NCBI GenBank assembly: GCA_943736015.1
Contig: OX031057.1
Span: 60,842,001 to 60,906,000 of the forward strand
Source: Tridacna crocea
Lineage: Eukaryota > Mollusca > Bivalvia > Cardiida > Cardiidae
Length of the DNA stretch: 64,000 nucleotides
Reading direction: 5' to 3'
Part shown: positions 21,699 through 31,549 of the stretch, one piece after another
How the letters are laid out: every line of letters begins with the position of its first letter
Position numbering within the stretch: position 1 is the first letter of the stretch
Position numbers and translations under genes: made by a program
Notes under the pieces: model-generated
What the model was told of the DNA's origin: nothing
Seen by the model: only the letters and a program-made list of their open reading frames with translations
Databases searched by the model: none

Positions 21699-21880
21699 CT
21701 GACCGTTTTTTCGACGATCATTATGTAGAAAGCAGCCAGTGGCTCGGAAAAAAATGTGTGAAGTACTAGTAAAAGAAACTCAAAGAACGCATGGATGTGT
21801 GCACTGGTCGCCGCGATATAACTGAAATAATGTTGAAAACGGCGGTAAACACCATACAATCAACCAATTAATCAATCGAG
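21699..21880 (+). mobile_element. SINE-like tail, copy 1
   Basis: GAAAGCAGCCAGTGGCTCGG...GCCGCGATATAACTGAAATA then TGTTGAAAACGGCGGTAAAC and an (AATC)n-like tail. Matches 29960-30130. A GTTGAAA-cGGCGTTAAAC end followed by simple repeats resembles the 3' end of V-type SINEs known from molluscs; I infer the class from this alone. Confidence 0.6.
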
Positions 21881-21989
21881 TCTTACTTGATCCGTTGGGT
21901 TTTTCGTATAGAAGTGTTCTTGAGGCAAGACAACTTCAGAGCCCTTAGTCTAGAAATGCTGAAACTCAGGGGATGCATGCATATGATCA

Positions 21990-22080
21990 TATCAGCTGTT
22001 GCCGTAATATGACAGTAATAATTTTGAAAGCGGCGTAAACACCATTCATTCATTCTCTCATTCATTCATTCATTGATTCA
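21990..22080 (+). mobile_element. SINE-like tail, second fragment
   Basis: CTGTTGCCGTAATATGACAG, TTTTGAAAGCGGCGTAAACA and an (ATTC)n tail at 22047-22078; same 3' end type as 21699-21880. Confidence 0.55.
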
Positions 22081-22092
22081 TCCCTGATAGAC

Positions 22093-22427
22093 GTTGTCTG
22101 CGCATGCCATATTCTTTGAAGATTCGACCTGTCTTATATGACGCATCACTCTCCTCGATATCGCTATAATACGCGCTATAAAGTAGCAATGGAGAAAATG
22201 GCTTTTATCAATACGTTTGGGGAAAAAATGAGGTTTGTTTTAGCGCCAGATTTCTCTAAACTGCTGATCATAGCTGAATGAATCGCACCAAGTATCGTTT
22301 TATTGACATAATGGTTATTTTAGTTTGAAATTCAAAGTAACGGTTGTCGTGTAGAAAAGTAGTCTGTACCCAAAATGCCCAAATTAGACATAAGTATTTA
22401 TAGAATGCCATCTAGCGAGAGATCATG
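22093..22427 (-). mobile_element. Family D repeat, copy 3 (reverse)
   Basis: GTTGTCTGCGCATGCCATAT...CTGTCTTATATGACGCATCA...CTGCTGATCATAGCTGAATG...ATGCCATCTAGCGAGAGAT, the reverse of copy 1. Confidence 0.85.
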
Positions 22428-22579
22428 CCTTGATAGAGGAATAACCCTTTTGGCAATGACTATCGCCAATCCACTGAAAGCTGGAGAATCAAACCAGGTA
22501 TCCCTGTGGTTTCAAACCCTGTGTATCACCCCAAGCAATAGATAATGGTCATGATGACAATAATAGTAACGTGAATTGA

Positions 22580-22690
22580 CGACGACGACCACGCCGATGA
22601 TTATGGAAGTAATGATGATGATTATGATGATGATGATGACGACGACGACGATGATGATGATGATGATGATGAGCTTGAGCATGATTAGCA
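22580..22690. repeat. Trinucleotide microsatellite (GAT/GAC)n
   Basis: Interrupted GAC and GAT/ATG triplets, longest pure run at about 22643-22671. It explains the His-rich and Ile/Val-rich apparent frames on the minus strand. Confidence 0.92.
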
Positions 22691-22869
22691 CGATGACGAT
22701 GACAATGCTCACAACGAAATGATAACGACGATAACACAATCACATCTAAATCATTTGGGCAATGCTTCGTAAAAAGAGGGCTTAATGCATCTCTGTTATA
22801 CATTATACCTAGTTAGCTATCACAGAATCCTGGATCCATGCAATGTTTAGTCTCTCGAAAAACCAATGG

Positions 22870-22995
22870 AATTTTAATGTAGTGGTCCTTAGAAAATCAG
22901 AAAATTGACCTATGGCGAAAAGTTTTCATTCAGGTCAACCTGTGCGGACTGCGCAGGCTGACCTGGTTGATAATTTCTGTTGATGCATTTACCCC
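22870..22995. repeat. Short repeat with CCTGTGCGGACTGCGCAGGC hairpin (family E)
   Basis: AAAATTGACCTATGGCGAAA, then TCAACCTGTGCGGACTGCGC with its inverted GCAGGCTGACCTGGTTGA, and a CACAGAGCATAGGTGA end. Also at 33300-33420; the core is also within the inverted duplication at 14650-14680/16275-16300. Confidence 0.7.
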
Positions 22996-23197
22996 CTTTT
23001 TCACAGAGCATAGGTGATATGTACAGTACCTATACTCAGTTTCCAAAGTTATTCCAGTAAGCCTCCAAAATACATCCGTAGCCCATTTTAATAAGACAGT
23101 CTAAAGAAAATACAGGCAAGTCTATATTTTGTGATATCGTTTTGGTAGCCCTTGATAAATGCCCAGCTATATAGAGCCTTACCGACTCTGAATTTGT

Positions 23198-23282
23198 ATA
23201 TCGTCGGTTTACTTCAAAAACCTCGTAACTACACCATGAAACAAGCTGTAGTAACGAGGTTTTTGAAGTAAACCAACGATAT
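23198..23282. repeat. Hairpin repeat (GTTTACTTCAAAAAC family), copy 2
   Basis: ATATCGTCGGTTTACTTCAA...CTCGTAACTACA and TGTAGTAACGAGGTTTTTGA...GTAAACCAACGATAT; arms about 36 nt, nearly perfect. Confidence 0.88.
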
Positions 23283-23994
23283 CATCCTACAACCCACTTG
23301 AACGTTACTATCTTTGGTGTAAACAAATATCGTAGCGCGAGCGGCCCGTTTTGAATATATTGGATAGGTTGATTCGCCAATATACTTGTATAATGATTTT
23401 TTACTCCGATTCTATACGTAAAAGACCCGGAGGTCTCTTGATGTGAGAGTGAGTCAAGATTCGAGTTGAAGCCTGCGCCTGATCTGTTCATTTCGATGAC
23501 ATATAAAGAGTTAAAGGGGAACTAATCAGATTTTTTTATTCAAGTCGCATTGCATGTTATATACTTTTTAATCTATCACTGAACTCTATTGTCAGTAGTT
23601 CGCTAAAAGTCAATGAAAAAGAGAGTAAAGTATAAAGAAAAGAAACGGTTCTATTTCTTCCTTAAAGTCTAGGTAGCATTCAACTGAATAAACAACCTGT
23701 TTATAAAATAAAAGTAAATTCCATTTTTACAATGTAAAACTATGGCGATTATTATAACTTTCACGATATGTAAAGGTGCTGTTCGCAAAAGTCCCAGTCA
23801 GTGGCAGCAAAAAGAATTTTGAAACTAGAACAGACCCTACCATGCCGTATTATCTGTTTGTTTACATCGATGATCGCCGACGATAAGCCGACTTTTCGTC
23901 TAAATCTCTGCAGTGACGTATTAGTGACGTAAACACCACACGATAATTTAACGCGTCGAAAGAAACCCATCATTCACTCGACTGCTTTGTCCCC
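23283..23994. other. No recognisable feature
   Basis: AT-rich, short frames only. Confidence 0.45.
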
Positions 23995-24314
23995 ATATAT
24001 CTAATTTGGGCATCCTGGGTCAGAACCGGACTACTTTAGAACTTCGCAATAACTTTTACTTCAATTCAAACTAAAATAAGCATTTACTCAATAAAACGAT
24101 ACTTGGTGAGATTCATTCAGCTATGATCAGCAACTTAAAGAAATCTGGCGCTAAAACAGCCCTGATTTCTTCTCAAACGTATTGATAAAGGCCATTTTCT
24201 CCATTGCTCTTTAACAGGGCGTATTACTACAATCTCCCTAATATTGAAGGAAGTGATGCGTCATATGAAGCAGACAGGTTGAATCTTCGAAGAATATGAC
24301 TTGCGCAGATAACG
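23995..24314 (+). mobile_element. Family D repeat, copy 4 (5' truncated)
   Basis: Begins within the element at ATATATCTAATTTGGGCATC and continues through GAATCTTCGAAGAATATGAC to GCGCAGATAAC. Confidence 0.82.
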
Positions 24315-24344
24315 GCATAGCTATCACACTTATTTACCACAATT

Positions 24345-24552
24345 TATTTACTTTTACCTTGCTAAAAAACTAAAATTAAATTATCAGTTCGATATAAATT
24401 ACTTAAATATTAGTGTTTCCATGTTTTTGGGAATAATACCTCCTTATCGGACAGTGTAGATCCAAGATCAGACTTCACGTTCTGTGCAGTCTGATCTTGA
24501 TCTACACTGTCTGCAAAGGTCAGCCAGTCGCGCTTAGCAGCCAAAGGGTTAA
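24345..24552. mobile_element. Family B MITE, copy 4
   Basis: ACCTTGCTAAAAAACTAAAA, CCTTATCGGACAGTGTAGAT, hairpin GATCAGACTTCACGTTCTGT/GCAGTCTGATC, end AGCAGCCAAAGGGTTAA (TTAA 24549-24552). The first TTAA is not preserved. Confidence 0.85.
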
Positions 24553-24713
24553 TGACAAACATACTTTGCCACTATACTAATAGCTCGGCCGTTGATTTTG
24601 CTATTGAATAGATGATGCACATAGGCCACCATACATAATTATCCACGATAATTTTATTCATGGTCAATGTTTATATTTACTTTACCTTTAAACTCAATTA
24701 ATATTCTATTCCA

Positions 24714-24977
24714 TATGGCTTGCAACATGCGAAAAGGGGCTTTCGGAAATTTGCGTAAAGTAATATGTCGGATCAGCTTGCGCAGTCCACGCAGGCTAAT
24801 CCAAGACGGCACTTTACGACTACATTATATTTTGTGATACAGTGGACTTGTGCAAAACAGAAAATCAAATAAAAACGGAAAGTGCCGTCTCGGATTAGCC
24901 TGTGCGGACTGCGCAGGCTGATCCGAGACGACATTTTACGCAACATGTCCGAATGCCTTTTTCACGTATTGTAAGCC
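24714..24977. mobile_element. Family C TIR element, copy 3
   Basis: ATATGGCTTGCAACATGCGA start, internal GCAGTCCACGCAGGCTAATC and TTAGCCTGTGCGGACTGCGC, end TTTTTCACGTATTGTAAGCC; diverged from the intact copy. Confidence 0.82.
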
Positions 24978-25094
24978 TAAAGAAGGTTATATGTCAATGA
25001 ATGATAATTCAAGTTGTTCTTACAAAATTTTACCCCTCAGGTTTCACTTCTTAGACTGAGATTTTCAACACTTTCCTTAACAAAAAAGGAGAAA

Positions 25095-25304
25095 ATGCCT
25101 AGTTTGACGACCCTGAGAAAGAAGCCTTTAGAAAACATTGTGGGAAAAGTAGAAAATGCTGGTAACCAGCATTTTCTCCTTTTCCCACAATGTTTTCTAC
25201 CCTTCACAACACAAATTTCAAATTTTCACTCACTTTTATTTTGTTGTCTGCAAATGCTTTCGATTTGGAAAAACCAAAAATTCTGTCGTTTAATAATGAG
25301 TTAA
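25095..25304. mobile_element. Family A MITE (left end diverged)
   Basis: GCCTAGTTTGACGACCCTGA, ATTGTGGGAAAAGTAGAAAA...hairpin...CCCACAATGTTTTCTACCCT, GTCTGCAAATGCTTTCGATT, TAATAATGAGTTAA with TTAA 25301-25304. Confidence 0.85.
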
Positions 25305-25305
25305 C

Positions 25306-25960
25306 AGTGTTTTTTTTTCCTTTCTCACAATATTTTCTACAGCCCTTTTTTCTTGGGGCCTTTAGAATGTGAGATGTGTCAGTCAAATGTTAACTCTTTA
25401 CCAGATGACAAAATTTAAAGTTTGTTTGATTTGAAAGCATCTGCAGACGACATGGCACACATGCTTTAGACGAAGGGGTATGCTTCTGTTTCTGAACAAT
25501 AATAATCATTGTGTGTGTTTGGGTGGGGGGGGGGAAAGAGACATACCCCACTATATATGTATACAATTTTTTATTTGGACTCGATCACCCAAGCAAGGAT
25601 TATAAAGGAAGACGTCGCGAGATGCTTTCTTTCGCTAGCAAAGATGACCTATAAACTGTAATTTCTTAGTTATTTTCACTCGCAGAAACTGTTCGTCTTA
25701 ATTATTTCGCGGTACATGAGGTACTGAATAATTCATATACTGGACTAAAAACTTGATTAACTTTCTCAACAATGCAGTGGAACCTGCCGGAGATTGCCAA
25801 CAGAAGTAATTTTAACCATATGTTTGCTAATATGCCGCCACATAATTGAAATGAATATTTGGAGTCAGCAAAAAGTACACAGGGACCCGGATTCACGCAC
25901 AATTCTGGCCAAATCCGTGCGGTTCGTATTCACCAACCATCCTTAAAAACGTTCTCTGTC
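25306..25960. other. Family A fragment (25390-25470), poly-G tract, otherwise nothing
   Basis: TTAACTCTTTACCAGATGAC at 25390 begins a truncated family A copy ending after ATCTGCAGACGACAT. A G-rich run lies at 25522-25536. No gene seen. Confidence 0.5.
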
Positions 25961-25961
25961 T

Positions 25962-26020
25962 TATTCTCCAGAATTTTCTATATTTGAAAGTAACACAACT
26001 TCTGATTGGCTAAACCATTT
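25962..26020. repeat. Half of the 34.3-kb hairpin repeat
   Basis: TCTTATTCTCCAGAATTTTC...AGTAACACAACTTCTGATTG...GGCTAAACCATT matches the left arm of the palindrome at 34325-34445; the other arm is absent because family D sequence follows. Confidence 0.7.
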
Positions 26021-26369
26021 AGGCATCCTTGGTACAGAACCGAACTACTTTTCTGCGCGACAACCGTTACTTTGCATTTCAAACTAAAATAAATGTTTAT
26101 TCAATAAAACACCACCTGGTACGATTCATTCAGCTATGATCAGCAGTTTAGAGAGGTCTGGAGATAAAAAATGCCTGAACTTTCCTCAAACTTATCGATA
26201 AAAGCGATTTTCTCTATTGCTACTTTATAGCGTATAACTACAATCTCCCCAATATCGGGGAGTGTGATGCGTCATATAAGACAGGTCGAATCTTCGAAGA
26301 ATATGACCTGCGCAGACAATGAAATTAGATAGATGTGTATTTGTAGAATGACATCCAGCGGGAGATAAT
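26020..26369 (+). mobile_element. Family D repeat, copy 5, with an inverted left end appended
   Basis: From AGGCATCCTTGGTACAGAAC to GCGCAGACAATG, followed at once by AAATTAGATAGATGTGTATT...CCAGCGGGAGATAATG, which is the reverse complement of the family's own left end. The left end has therefore been moved and inverted to the right side. Confidence 0.8.
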
Positions 26370-26794
26370 GCTCAACATTATTTTAGTCATATTGTGGCGG
26401 TCAGTGTTCCTATCCATACTTTCCTGGAGTTTCTTTTACCAGTACTCCGTGCAATATTCTATCCAAGCCCCTTTCATACATAGCTATTGTAGAAACAATG
26501 GTATGCCGTTAGAAAGGAATGGATCCTGCCCCAATGACAATCATCAAAACGCGGGGAACCAAACCAACAACCCCTTATTCTCAAGTCCTGCGCGCTATAG
26601 ATTGAACTACTGGGGCTCAGATAAAAGGGTTGAATTAATGATAATTAAAACGTAATTTCAGTTAAGGTAATAGATTGTATGGGGAGAGAAAGTTTATTTC
26701 CACGCCTAATCAATTCTCTTGTTTAATCACACATTTCTATTAGTCAATAATCTAACCATAACACTGCACTCACCCTTCTGGCACCATGGAGGAA
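26370..26794. other. Faint tRNA-like relic at 26560-26610; otherwise nothing
   Basis: The reverse strand has CTGAGCCCCAGTAGTTCAAT...GCGCGCAGGACTTGAGAATA, weakly like a tRNA D and anticodon arm. No gene found. Confidence 0.35.
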
Positions 26795-26975
26795 AACACT
26801 GGCTTGTGCGGACCGCGTAGATCAAGATCATACTGCTCAGAACGTGCAGTCTTGGCTCTACACTGATCGATGACTAGACAATATCTCCCGAAACATACTT
26901 TTGAATTAACAATATTCGGTTGTTTACCATCGATTTGAAAACTTTATTATAGTTATTTGGCAGGATAAGGATTAA
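26795..26975. mobile_element. Family B MITE, copy 5 (left end lost)
   Basis: GGACCGCGTAGATCAAGATC, GAACGTGCAGTCTTGGCTCT, then GGCAGGATAAGGATTAA (TTAA 26972-26975). Confidence 0.75.
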
Positions 26976-27642
26976 CATTCTTGTTTAAATAATAAGGAAT
27001 ATCAAATTCCATTTTCGATTATCCTTAACAGTAGGTTATGTTTTACGTGAACAAGCTCATATGCATTTTTCAAACTCTCTCGAGTCAGGTATATCTTCCG
27101 CAGTCTCAAAAAATTACATTCTTGGCAAGGCTGACGATTCACTACGCTTCTCTACCCTTGACGGATCGAGCTTGATTTTTACATTCGCCCGATACGCTTT
27201 TTCATTGAATGCAGCCAGCTCTAACTGCAACGAATGAAATCGTTCGTAGCATTTCATCTTTGATAGAAATAGAACAAGGTCGCTACCTTACGAATAGAAG
27301 GTAAACATGGAAATCCACGTGGATGTCTGCTTATCGCTTTATGTGTATTCGTAAGCAGTTTGTCAAACGATATTTCATTGGCTTTTAGAAATATCATGTA
27401 AAGGGGGGTAATAACCAGCAACCAATAGAGGGCTCATCGCAGGAATCTCGAAATCGGGCTCAATCAGCCAAATTAAGATCTATGTAGTGATCGTAACCTT
27501 GGCTCGCGAAGATGCATTCTTCAGGGATGTTTTAAATTAGAAGCTGGAAGCCAATGAATTGTTTCTGGTTGAGAAATCTTGGCTTTTACACAAATTTTAT
27601 GAATTTTCATTATTTATAAAGTAATAAATAAGATTTATAACA
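26976..27642. other. No recognisable feature
   Basis: No coding frame or repeat matched. It may include flank of the virus-like fragment that follows. Confidence 0.45.
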
Positions 27643-28135
27643 TTACAATATAGCCCCTAAAATAGGTATACTAGCAAATGGACTATTGGATCCTAAAAGA
27701 AGCCCATTTCTATCGTAAAACTTCCCACCTTGTTTTAAATACAACCCATCACCAGCAGACTCTAATCCTTTACCTGCATCTAGTGCTAAATAAAGTCCTT
27801 TTCCATCAGTTTCTATCTGGCCAGCACATCCTCCTTTTTTTAGGTAAAGACCAGAACCCATTGCTTTTTGTACTCCATGAGGCTAATCCAGAAAGAGCAC
27901 CAACACCTAACGCCGGTATAACGGTTTTTGCTAACATCGGTAAAGTTCTTGCAGTCAACCCAGCCAACATTCCGAGAAAACCACCCTCTATCTTCATGTT
28001 ATGTTTAAGTTGTTTAGCACTCATTCTAATCGTTATATACCTTTTCTATTCTCATAGGCTTTAGGCATTTTCTTTGTTTGTGAATCAGTTAATGCTATAA
28101 TATCGTTACCTTGTAAACCCTCATGTCCTAAACTA
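27643..28135 (-). pseudogene. Broken Polinton/adintovirus-like small structural-protein gene
   Basis: Three minus-strand frames follow one another: 28133 to about 28026 (open, with GLQGNDIIALTD and PKAYENRKG), 28024 to 27806 (starts MSAKQLKHNMKIEGGFLGML, then a hydrophobic Gly/Ala/Leu stretch), and 27861 to 27643 (GLYLK-type repeats: GSGLYLKKGG, GKGLYLALD, GDGLYLKQGG; ends PILGAIL). They look like one ancestral protein of about 150-160 residues, split by frame changes near 28030 and 27880. From memory, proteins of this layout (basic N-terminal part, hydrophobic glycine-rich middle, GLYLK repeats, short ILGAIL end) belong to Polinton-like and adintovirus-like elements of animals, where they may be minor virion proteins comparable to an adenovirus core or membrane-acting protein. 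That role is tentative. No capsid, integrase, polymerase or packaging gene and no long TIR is nearby, so this is an isolated, dead fragment. Confidence 0.6.
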
Positions 28136-28137
28136 AT

Positions 28138-28222
28138 ATCATCCTACAAAATTTGCCATGATTAAAAATGAATATTATTGTACTACTTTGACCGAGCCAC
28201 TTTTTTCCTATTTGACCGTCCT
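28138..28222. repeat. Dispersed repeat family J, truncated copy 3
   Basis: ATCATCCTACAAAATTTGCC, ATTGTACTACTTTGACCGAG and CCACTTTTTTCC match the left part of the copies at 1487 and 17307. It directly abuts the virus-like fragment. Confidence 0.7.
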
Positions 28223-28239
28223 AGAGTCATCAGTTATCA

Positions 28240-28505
28240 ATGTTTTCTACCCTATCAAAGCAAAATTGCACCATTTGAGCCACTTTGAAATTGTCTTTAA
28301 CAAATGCTTTCAATTTGGATAAGTCTAAAATTTTGCCTTGTGGTAAAAGATTAAGAGAGAATCACCATTTTCTCCTTTTCCAACAACTATTTTTATCCTT
28401 TTTAACAGACAATTCAGACAATTTGATCCGCATTCAATTTGTCGTCTGAAAATGCTTTCACTTGGGAGAATTTTAAAGGATGTACCGTCTGTCAAAAAGT
28501 TTAAT
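28240..28505. mobile_element. Two right-half family A MITEs in tandem
   Basis: First half-copy: CAATGTTTTCTACCCTATCA to GTGGTAAAAGATTAA (about 28350). Second: CATTTTCTCCTTTTCCAACA to GTCTGTCAAAAAGTTTAA (about 28504). Both keep GTC(T/G)...AAATGCTTTCA but lack the left half. Confidence 0.7.
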
Positions 28506-28539
28506 GGCTGCACCGCTTGGCATCACAAATAACAGTTTC

Positions 28540-28975
28540 TGAGTGGAACCATAGCACTCGTCACAACTCGGCCGATTCCGTACCTACATATAACCTCGTC
28601 CGAGTTACGGTCGTTTCCATTTCAACTGAGAATCACGTGATTCTATATATATAGCGCGCTACTGACAGCTATTTAGCAACGACATACACAATCTCGATGA
28701 AGTTATTCACTTCTGTCTATATGTCGGTGAAAACTTCAATCGGAATTGAAAAAACACGTTCAAAAAATGAATGTTTGTGAACTGAAATATGGTCAGAAAC
28801 ATCTGATACAAAATTGAAACTCAAGTTTTCTTTTGATAGAGGAGCCTTACAATTTTCAGAACGGTAAACCGGCCTACCTCCGGGCGATGAATGTACCGAT
28901 CTGCTACATATCAATCTTCCAGTTACAGCCCAGGGATTTGATGGCTCCCATCACCCGAGGTATGCCGAATGAAAC
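28540..28975 (+). repeat. Family I repeat, copy 3 (promoter-like segment)
   Basis: CACTCGTCACAACTCGGCCG, GAATCACGTGATTCTATATA, TATAGCGCGCTACTGACAGC, TATTTAGCAACGAC, then AACTCAAGTTTTCTTTTGAT and GAACGGTAAACCGGCCTACC. A short frame from ATGAATGTACCGATC runs through residues resembling QLQPRD..APIT.GMP, also seen at 14379. Confidence 0.8.
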
Positions 28976-29033
28976 AATAGATTTAAATCATCCGATACCA
29001 TATTGCACAATCGATCCCGTACCCCCTACCTAA

Positions 29034-29559
29034 CAAAATCGCTTGTAATCACCCATTGCTCTCTCAAACATTTAATGTCTACAAATTATTATGTTTCTTA
29101 AGTTTCTTTGGTATTCAACTTTTGAAACCATCGAGTGAAAAGGAGCAATGCTTTTAAGGGACATCTTCTCCATTTTTACAATGTTTCATTGTTCTTTCTT
29201 TCGAAAAGTTTTTCCCAATTTGTCCCCTTTGCCATCCTCTTCCTGTCAAGAAAAAGAGTGCTGCGGTTGGAACAGGGGAAGATCGGTCGTTTACAAAGCC
29301 GGGCCTAAGTTTTCCGATTGTTCATAATGCATCAGCGGATATTTACAATTGTGCAGCAATTAGTCTTTCTATCTAACCGTATTTAATCGTTGGTCTGTTA
29401 AACAAAATCGAATGAGCCCAAAATAGAACAAAAAGCTTAAGGATATAATTTTTTTTCCCACATAACGATCAAGATTCCGGGAAATAAAGAACACTGGCTC
29501 AAACCACTGAAATTCATACATGTACTTTATTATCATTGTAATTTTTTTCTTTAATCTTG
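29034..29559. other. No recognisable feature
   Basis: Short frames only. A weak family A-like hairpin trace (AAAAGGAGCAATGCTTTTAA) sits near 29137. Confidence 0.4.
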
Positions 29560-29662
29560 CAACTTTGACTTCACAAACAGACAGTATAGATTCAAGATCA
29601 GACTGCACGTTATTTGCAGTCTGATCTTGGATCTATGCGGTCCGTAAAATGCCTTGTTTTAT
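29560..29662. mobile_element. Family B MITE core fragment, copy 6
   Basis: ACAGACAGTATAGATTCAAG, hairpin GATCAGACTGCACGTTATTT/GCAGTCTGATCTTGGATC, GCGGTCCGTAAAATGCC; both ends missing. Confidence 0.75.
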
Positions 29663-29802
29663 CATAGGACGATGAATAGGTTACCTGTTGTGCGATGTAT
29701 TATCTTTATGCATACATAGATCAATTACTCCACCGCGAACAAGGTGAACTTCAAAAACAGCCAATTTAAGGAACTTGAATTTTCGATATAAACTGATATC
29801 GT

Positions 29803-29865
29803 CGGTTTTCTTCGAAAACCTCGTAACTATCTAGGTACAGCTTGTTTTTGAAGTAAACCGATTGG
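29803..29865. repeat. Hairpin repeat (GTTTACTTCAAAAAC family), copy 3 (shortened)
   Basis: ATCGTCGGTTTTCTTCGAAA...CCTCGTAACTA then CAGCTTGTTTTTGAAGTAAA; part of the right arm is deleted. Confidence 0.75.
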
Positions 29866-29959
29866 GTAAATTAATGTTCAAGCTCGGGACGTTAGAAAGT
29901 AGTCTTACAACTTCCATATTTTTGGCCTACTCTGTCAACAAGTTCATCTGTTATCAAAC

Positions 29960-30130
29960 GCACATCTGATCATTCTTTTGTCGATGGTTACGTCGGAAAG
30001 CAGCCAGTGTGTTTGAAATAATATAGTGCGGAATACCCGTAAAAGAAACTCCAGAAAAGCATGGATATATGCATTTGCCGCCGCGATATAATTGAAATAT
30101 TGTTGAAAACAGCGTTAAACATCATTCAAA
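29960..30130 (+). mobile_element. SINE-like tail, copy 2
   Basis: GGAAAGCAGCCAGTGTGTTT, GCATGGATATATGCATTTGC, CGCCGCGATATAATTGAAAT, TGTTGAAAACAGCGTTAAAC match 21699-21880. Confidence 0.6.
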
Positions 30131-30178
30131 CAAAAACACATTCTGTGACTGTTAAACACAACTACCGAACATTATTAG

Positions 30179-30285
30179 TTGTACGGTCAGGTGACAGGGG
30201 ACTTGGAAACTTGTCACGGCTGTGGCGAACCATGTCGTCACCCCGCCTTCGGCTCGGGGCGACATGATTCACCACAGCCGTACAA
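30179..30285. repeat. Hairpin repeat upstream of family L, copy 2
   Basis: TTGTACGGTCAGGTGACAGG...CACGGCTGTGG with inner arms CGACATGATTCACCACAGCC and outer CCGTACAA. The inner loop has a GC-rich CGCCTTCGGCTCGG hairpin. Confidence 0.85.
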
Positions 30286-30289
30286 CGAA

Positions 30290-30669
30290 TTTATTATTAT
30301 ACTGCAAAGTTTTACCATTGCAATGTTTGTTACGAGAATTTTACATGTTTTTTGGTTTAAAAAATTGAGTACGCTGTCGAAGTCGAATATCCCATCTGAG
30401 TGCCCCAATTCAGTGAAAACTGACGTCACTGGGAACTGACGTCACTGAAACCTTGGTAGTAAAGGTGCAAAAACTTGCAGCTTGGCGCATAATCTTGATG
30501 TTAACCTTGATCGACGCCGCCATTTTGGATGTTGTGTTGATAGTGTAGTCATGTATATGGGGTTCCCGAAAGGGAAACTGCTTTTAGGTTGTTTTTGCCA
30601 GTGTACATGATATATGTTCGGGGCATATTATCCAATCAGATTGTGAGAATTTCTTTTGCAGTATAATAA
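30290..30669 (+). mobile_element. Family L TIR element, copy 2
   Basis: TIRs TTTATTATTATACTGCAAAG and CTTTTGCAGTATAATAA. It has two consecutive ACTGACGTCACTG motifs (CRE-like TGACGTCA) at about 30419-30449 and CGCCGCCATTTTGGATGTTG (YY1-like) near 30515. Confidence 0.85.
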
Positions 30670-30894
30670 GGTGACAAGGCTACACTTGGCGATAATTAGA
30701 TCGTCACAGATGAATACATATCACTTCCAAATGCTAAATTTGGTTAAGAAAATTGAATTATATGTGATTTTCACTGCCTCTCGGGGAAATTACAAAGAAT
30801 GAAATTAATTTGAAATTATCCTCCCTGTAGCGAAGAGCAATATACTAAAACAATAATTATGTGCAACTGAGATTGAACTTGCGAATGAGGCTCT

Positions 30895-31008
30895 TGATGG
30901 AATGTGTCTTTGATAGGAAAGAAAGCATTGTGGGAAAAGGAGAAATGTTGTTCCCTGTATTTTCTCTTTTTTGCACGATTTTTTCAAAATCCCTCCTTTT
31001 AAAGGTCG
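30895..31008. mobile_element. Family A MITE, central fragment
   Basis: ATTGTGGGAAAAGGAGAAAT followed by a degraded right arm TATTTTCTCTTTTTTGCACG and CCTCCTTTTAAAGGTCGTTTAA. Confidence 0.6.
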
Positions 31009-31009
31009 T

Positions 31010-31240
31010 TTAACTCTTTATCAAACGACAAAATTTTAGATTGTTTCAATTTAAAAAAACACTTGCAGACAACAAAATAAACGTAAGTCAAAAATTGAAA
31101 TTTGTTTTCAGCAGGGCAGAAAACATTGTGGGGAAAGGAGAAAATGCAGGTTACCAACATTTTCTTCTTTTCCCACAATGTTTTTAAAAGGCTTCTTCAT
31201 CAGGGTCGTAAAAATCAGGGATTGTTTGGTAAAGGGTTAA
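31010..31240. mobile_element. Family A MITE, complete
   Basis: 231 bp from TTAACTCTTTATCAAACGAC to TTTGGTAAAGGGTTAA, both TTAA present (31010 and 31237). Hairpin slightly mutated (ATGCAGGTTACCAACATTT). Confidence 0.9.
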
Positions 31241-31254
31241 ACTGCGATGTTATT

Positions 31255-31470
31255 TGGTAAAGAGACCACCTTTTTGCATAATCGCCCGCATTTCGACAAC
31301 CCCGAGGAAGAGGTTTGTATAAACCGTGGAAAAGGAAGAAACTATGGTAAGCAGTAGTTTCTCCATTTCCCGCAATGTTTTCTAATCTATCAGACATATT
31401 CCATCACTTGAGTCACACTTGACTTGATGTCTCCAAATGCTTTCAAAATGGACGAGTCTAAGATGGAGGC
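31255..31470. mobile_element. Family A MITE, degenerate
   Basis: CGACAACCCCGAGGAAGAGG, GGAAGAAACTATGGTAAGCA hairpin variant, CCGCAATGTTTTCTAATCTA and AAATGCTTTCAAAATGGACG. Ends lost. Confidence 0.65.
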
Positions 31471-31480
31471 TGAATGTTGA

Positions 31481-31549
31481 CACCCGCTCCCGTGGATCGA
31501 ACTCAAGACCTTTTGGTTACGAGGCCGACGCTCTACCTCACGACCCCTG
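31481..31549 (-). repeat. tRNA-Thr-like relic (SINE head)
   Basis: Reverse strand: GTGAGGTAGAGCGTCGGCCT, CGTAACCAAAAGGTCTTGAG and TTCGATCCACGGGAGCGGG. Loop CTCGTAA would give anticodon CGT, but the anticodon stem does not pair fully. Same sequence type as 34755. Confidence 0.6.

Noticed and set aside
22512..22803. His-rich and Val/Ile-rich reading frames
   Set aside because: Explained by the (GAT/GAC)n microsatellite read in two frames.
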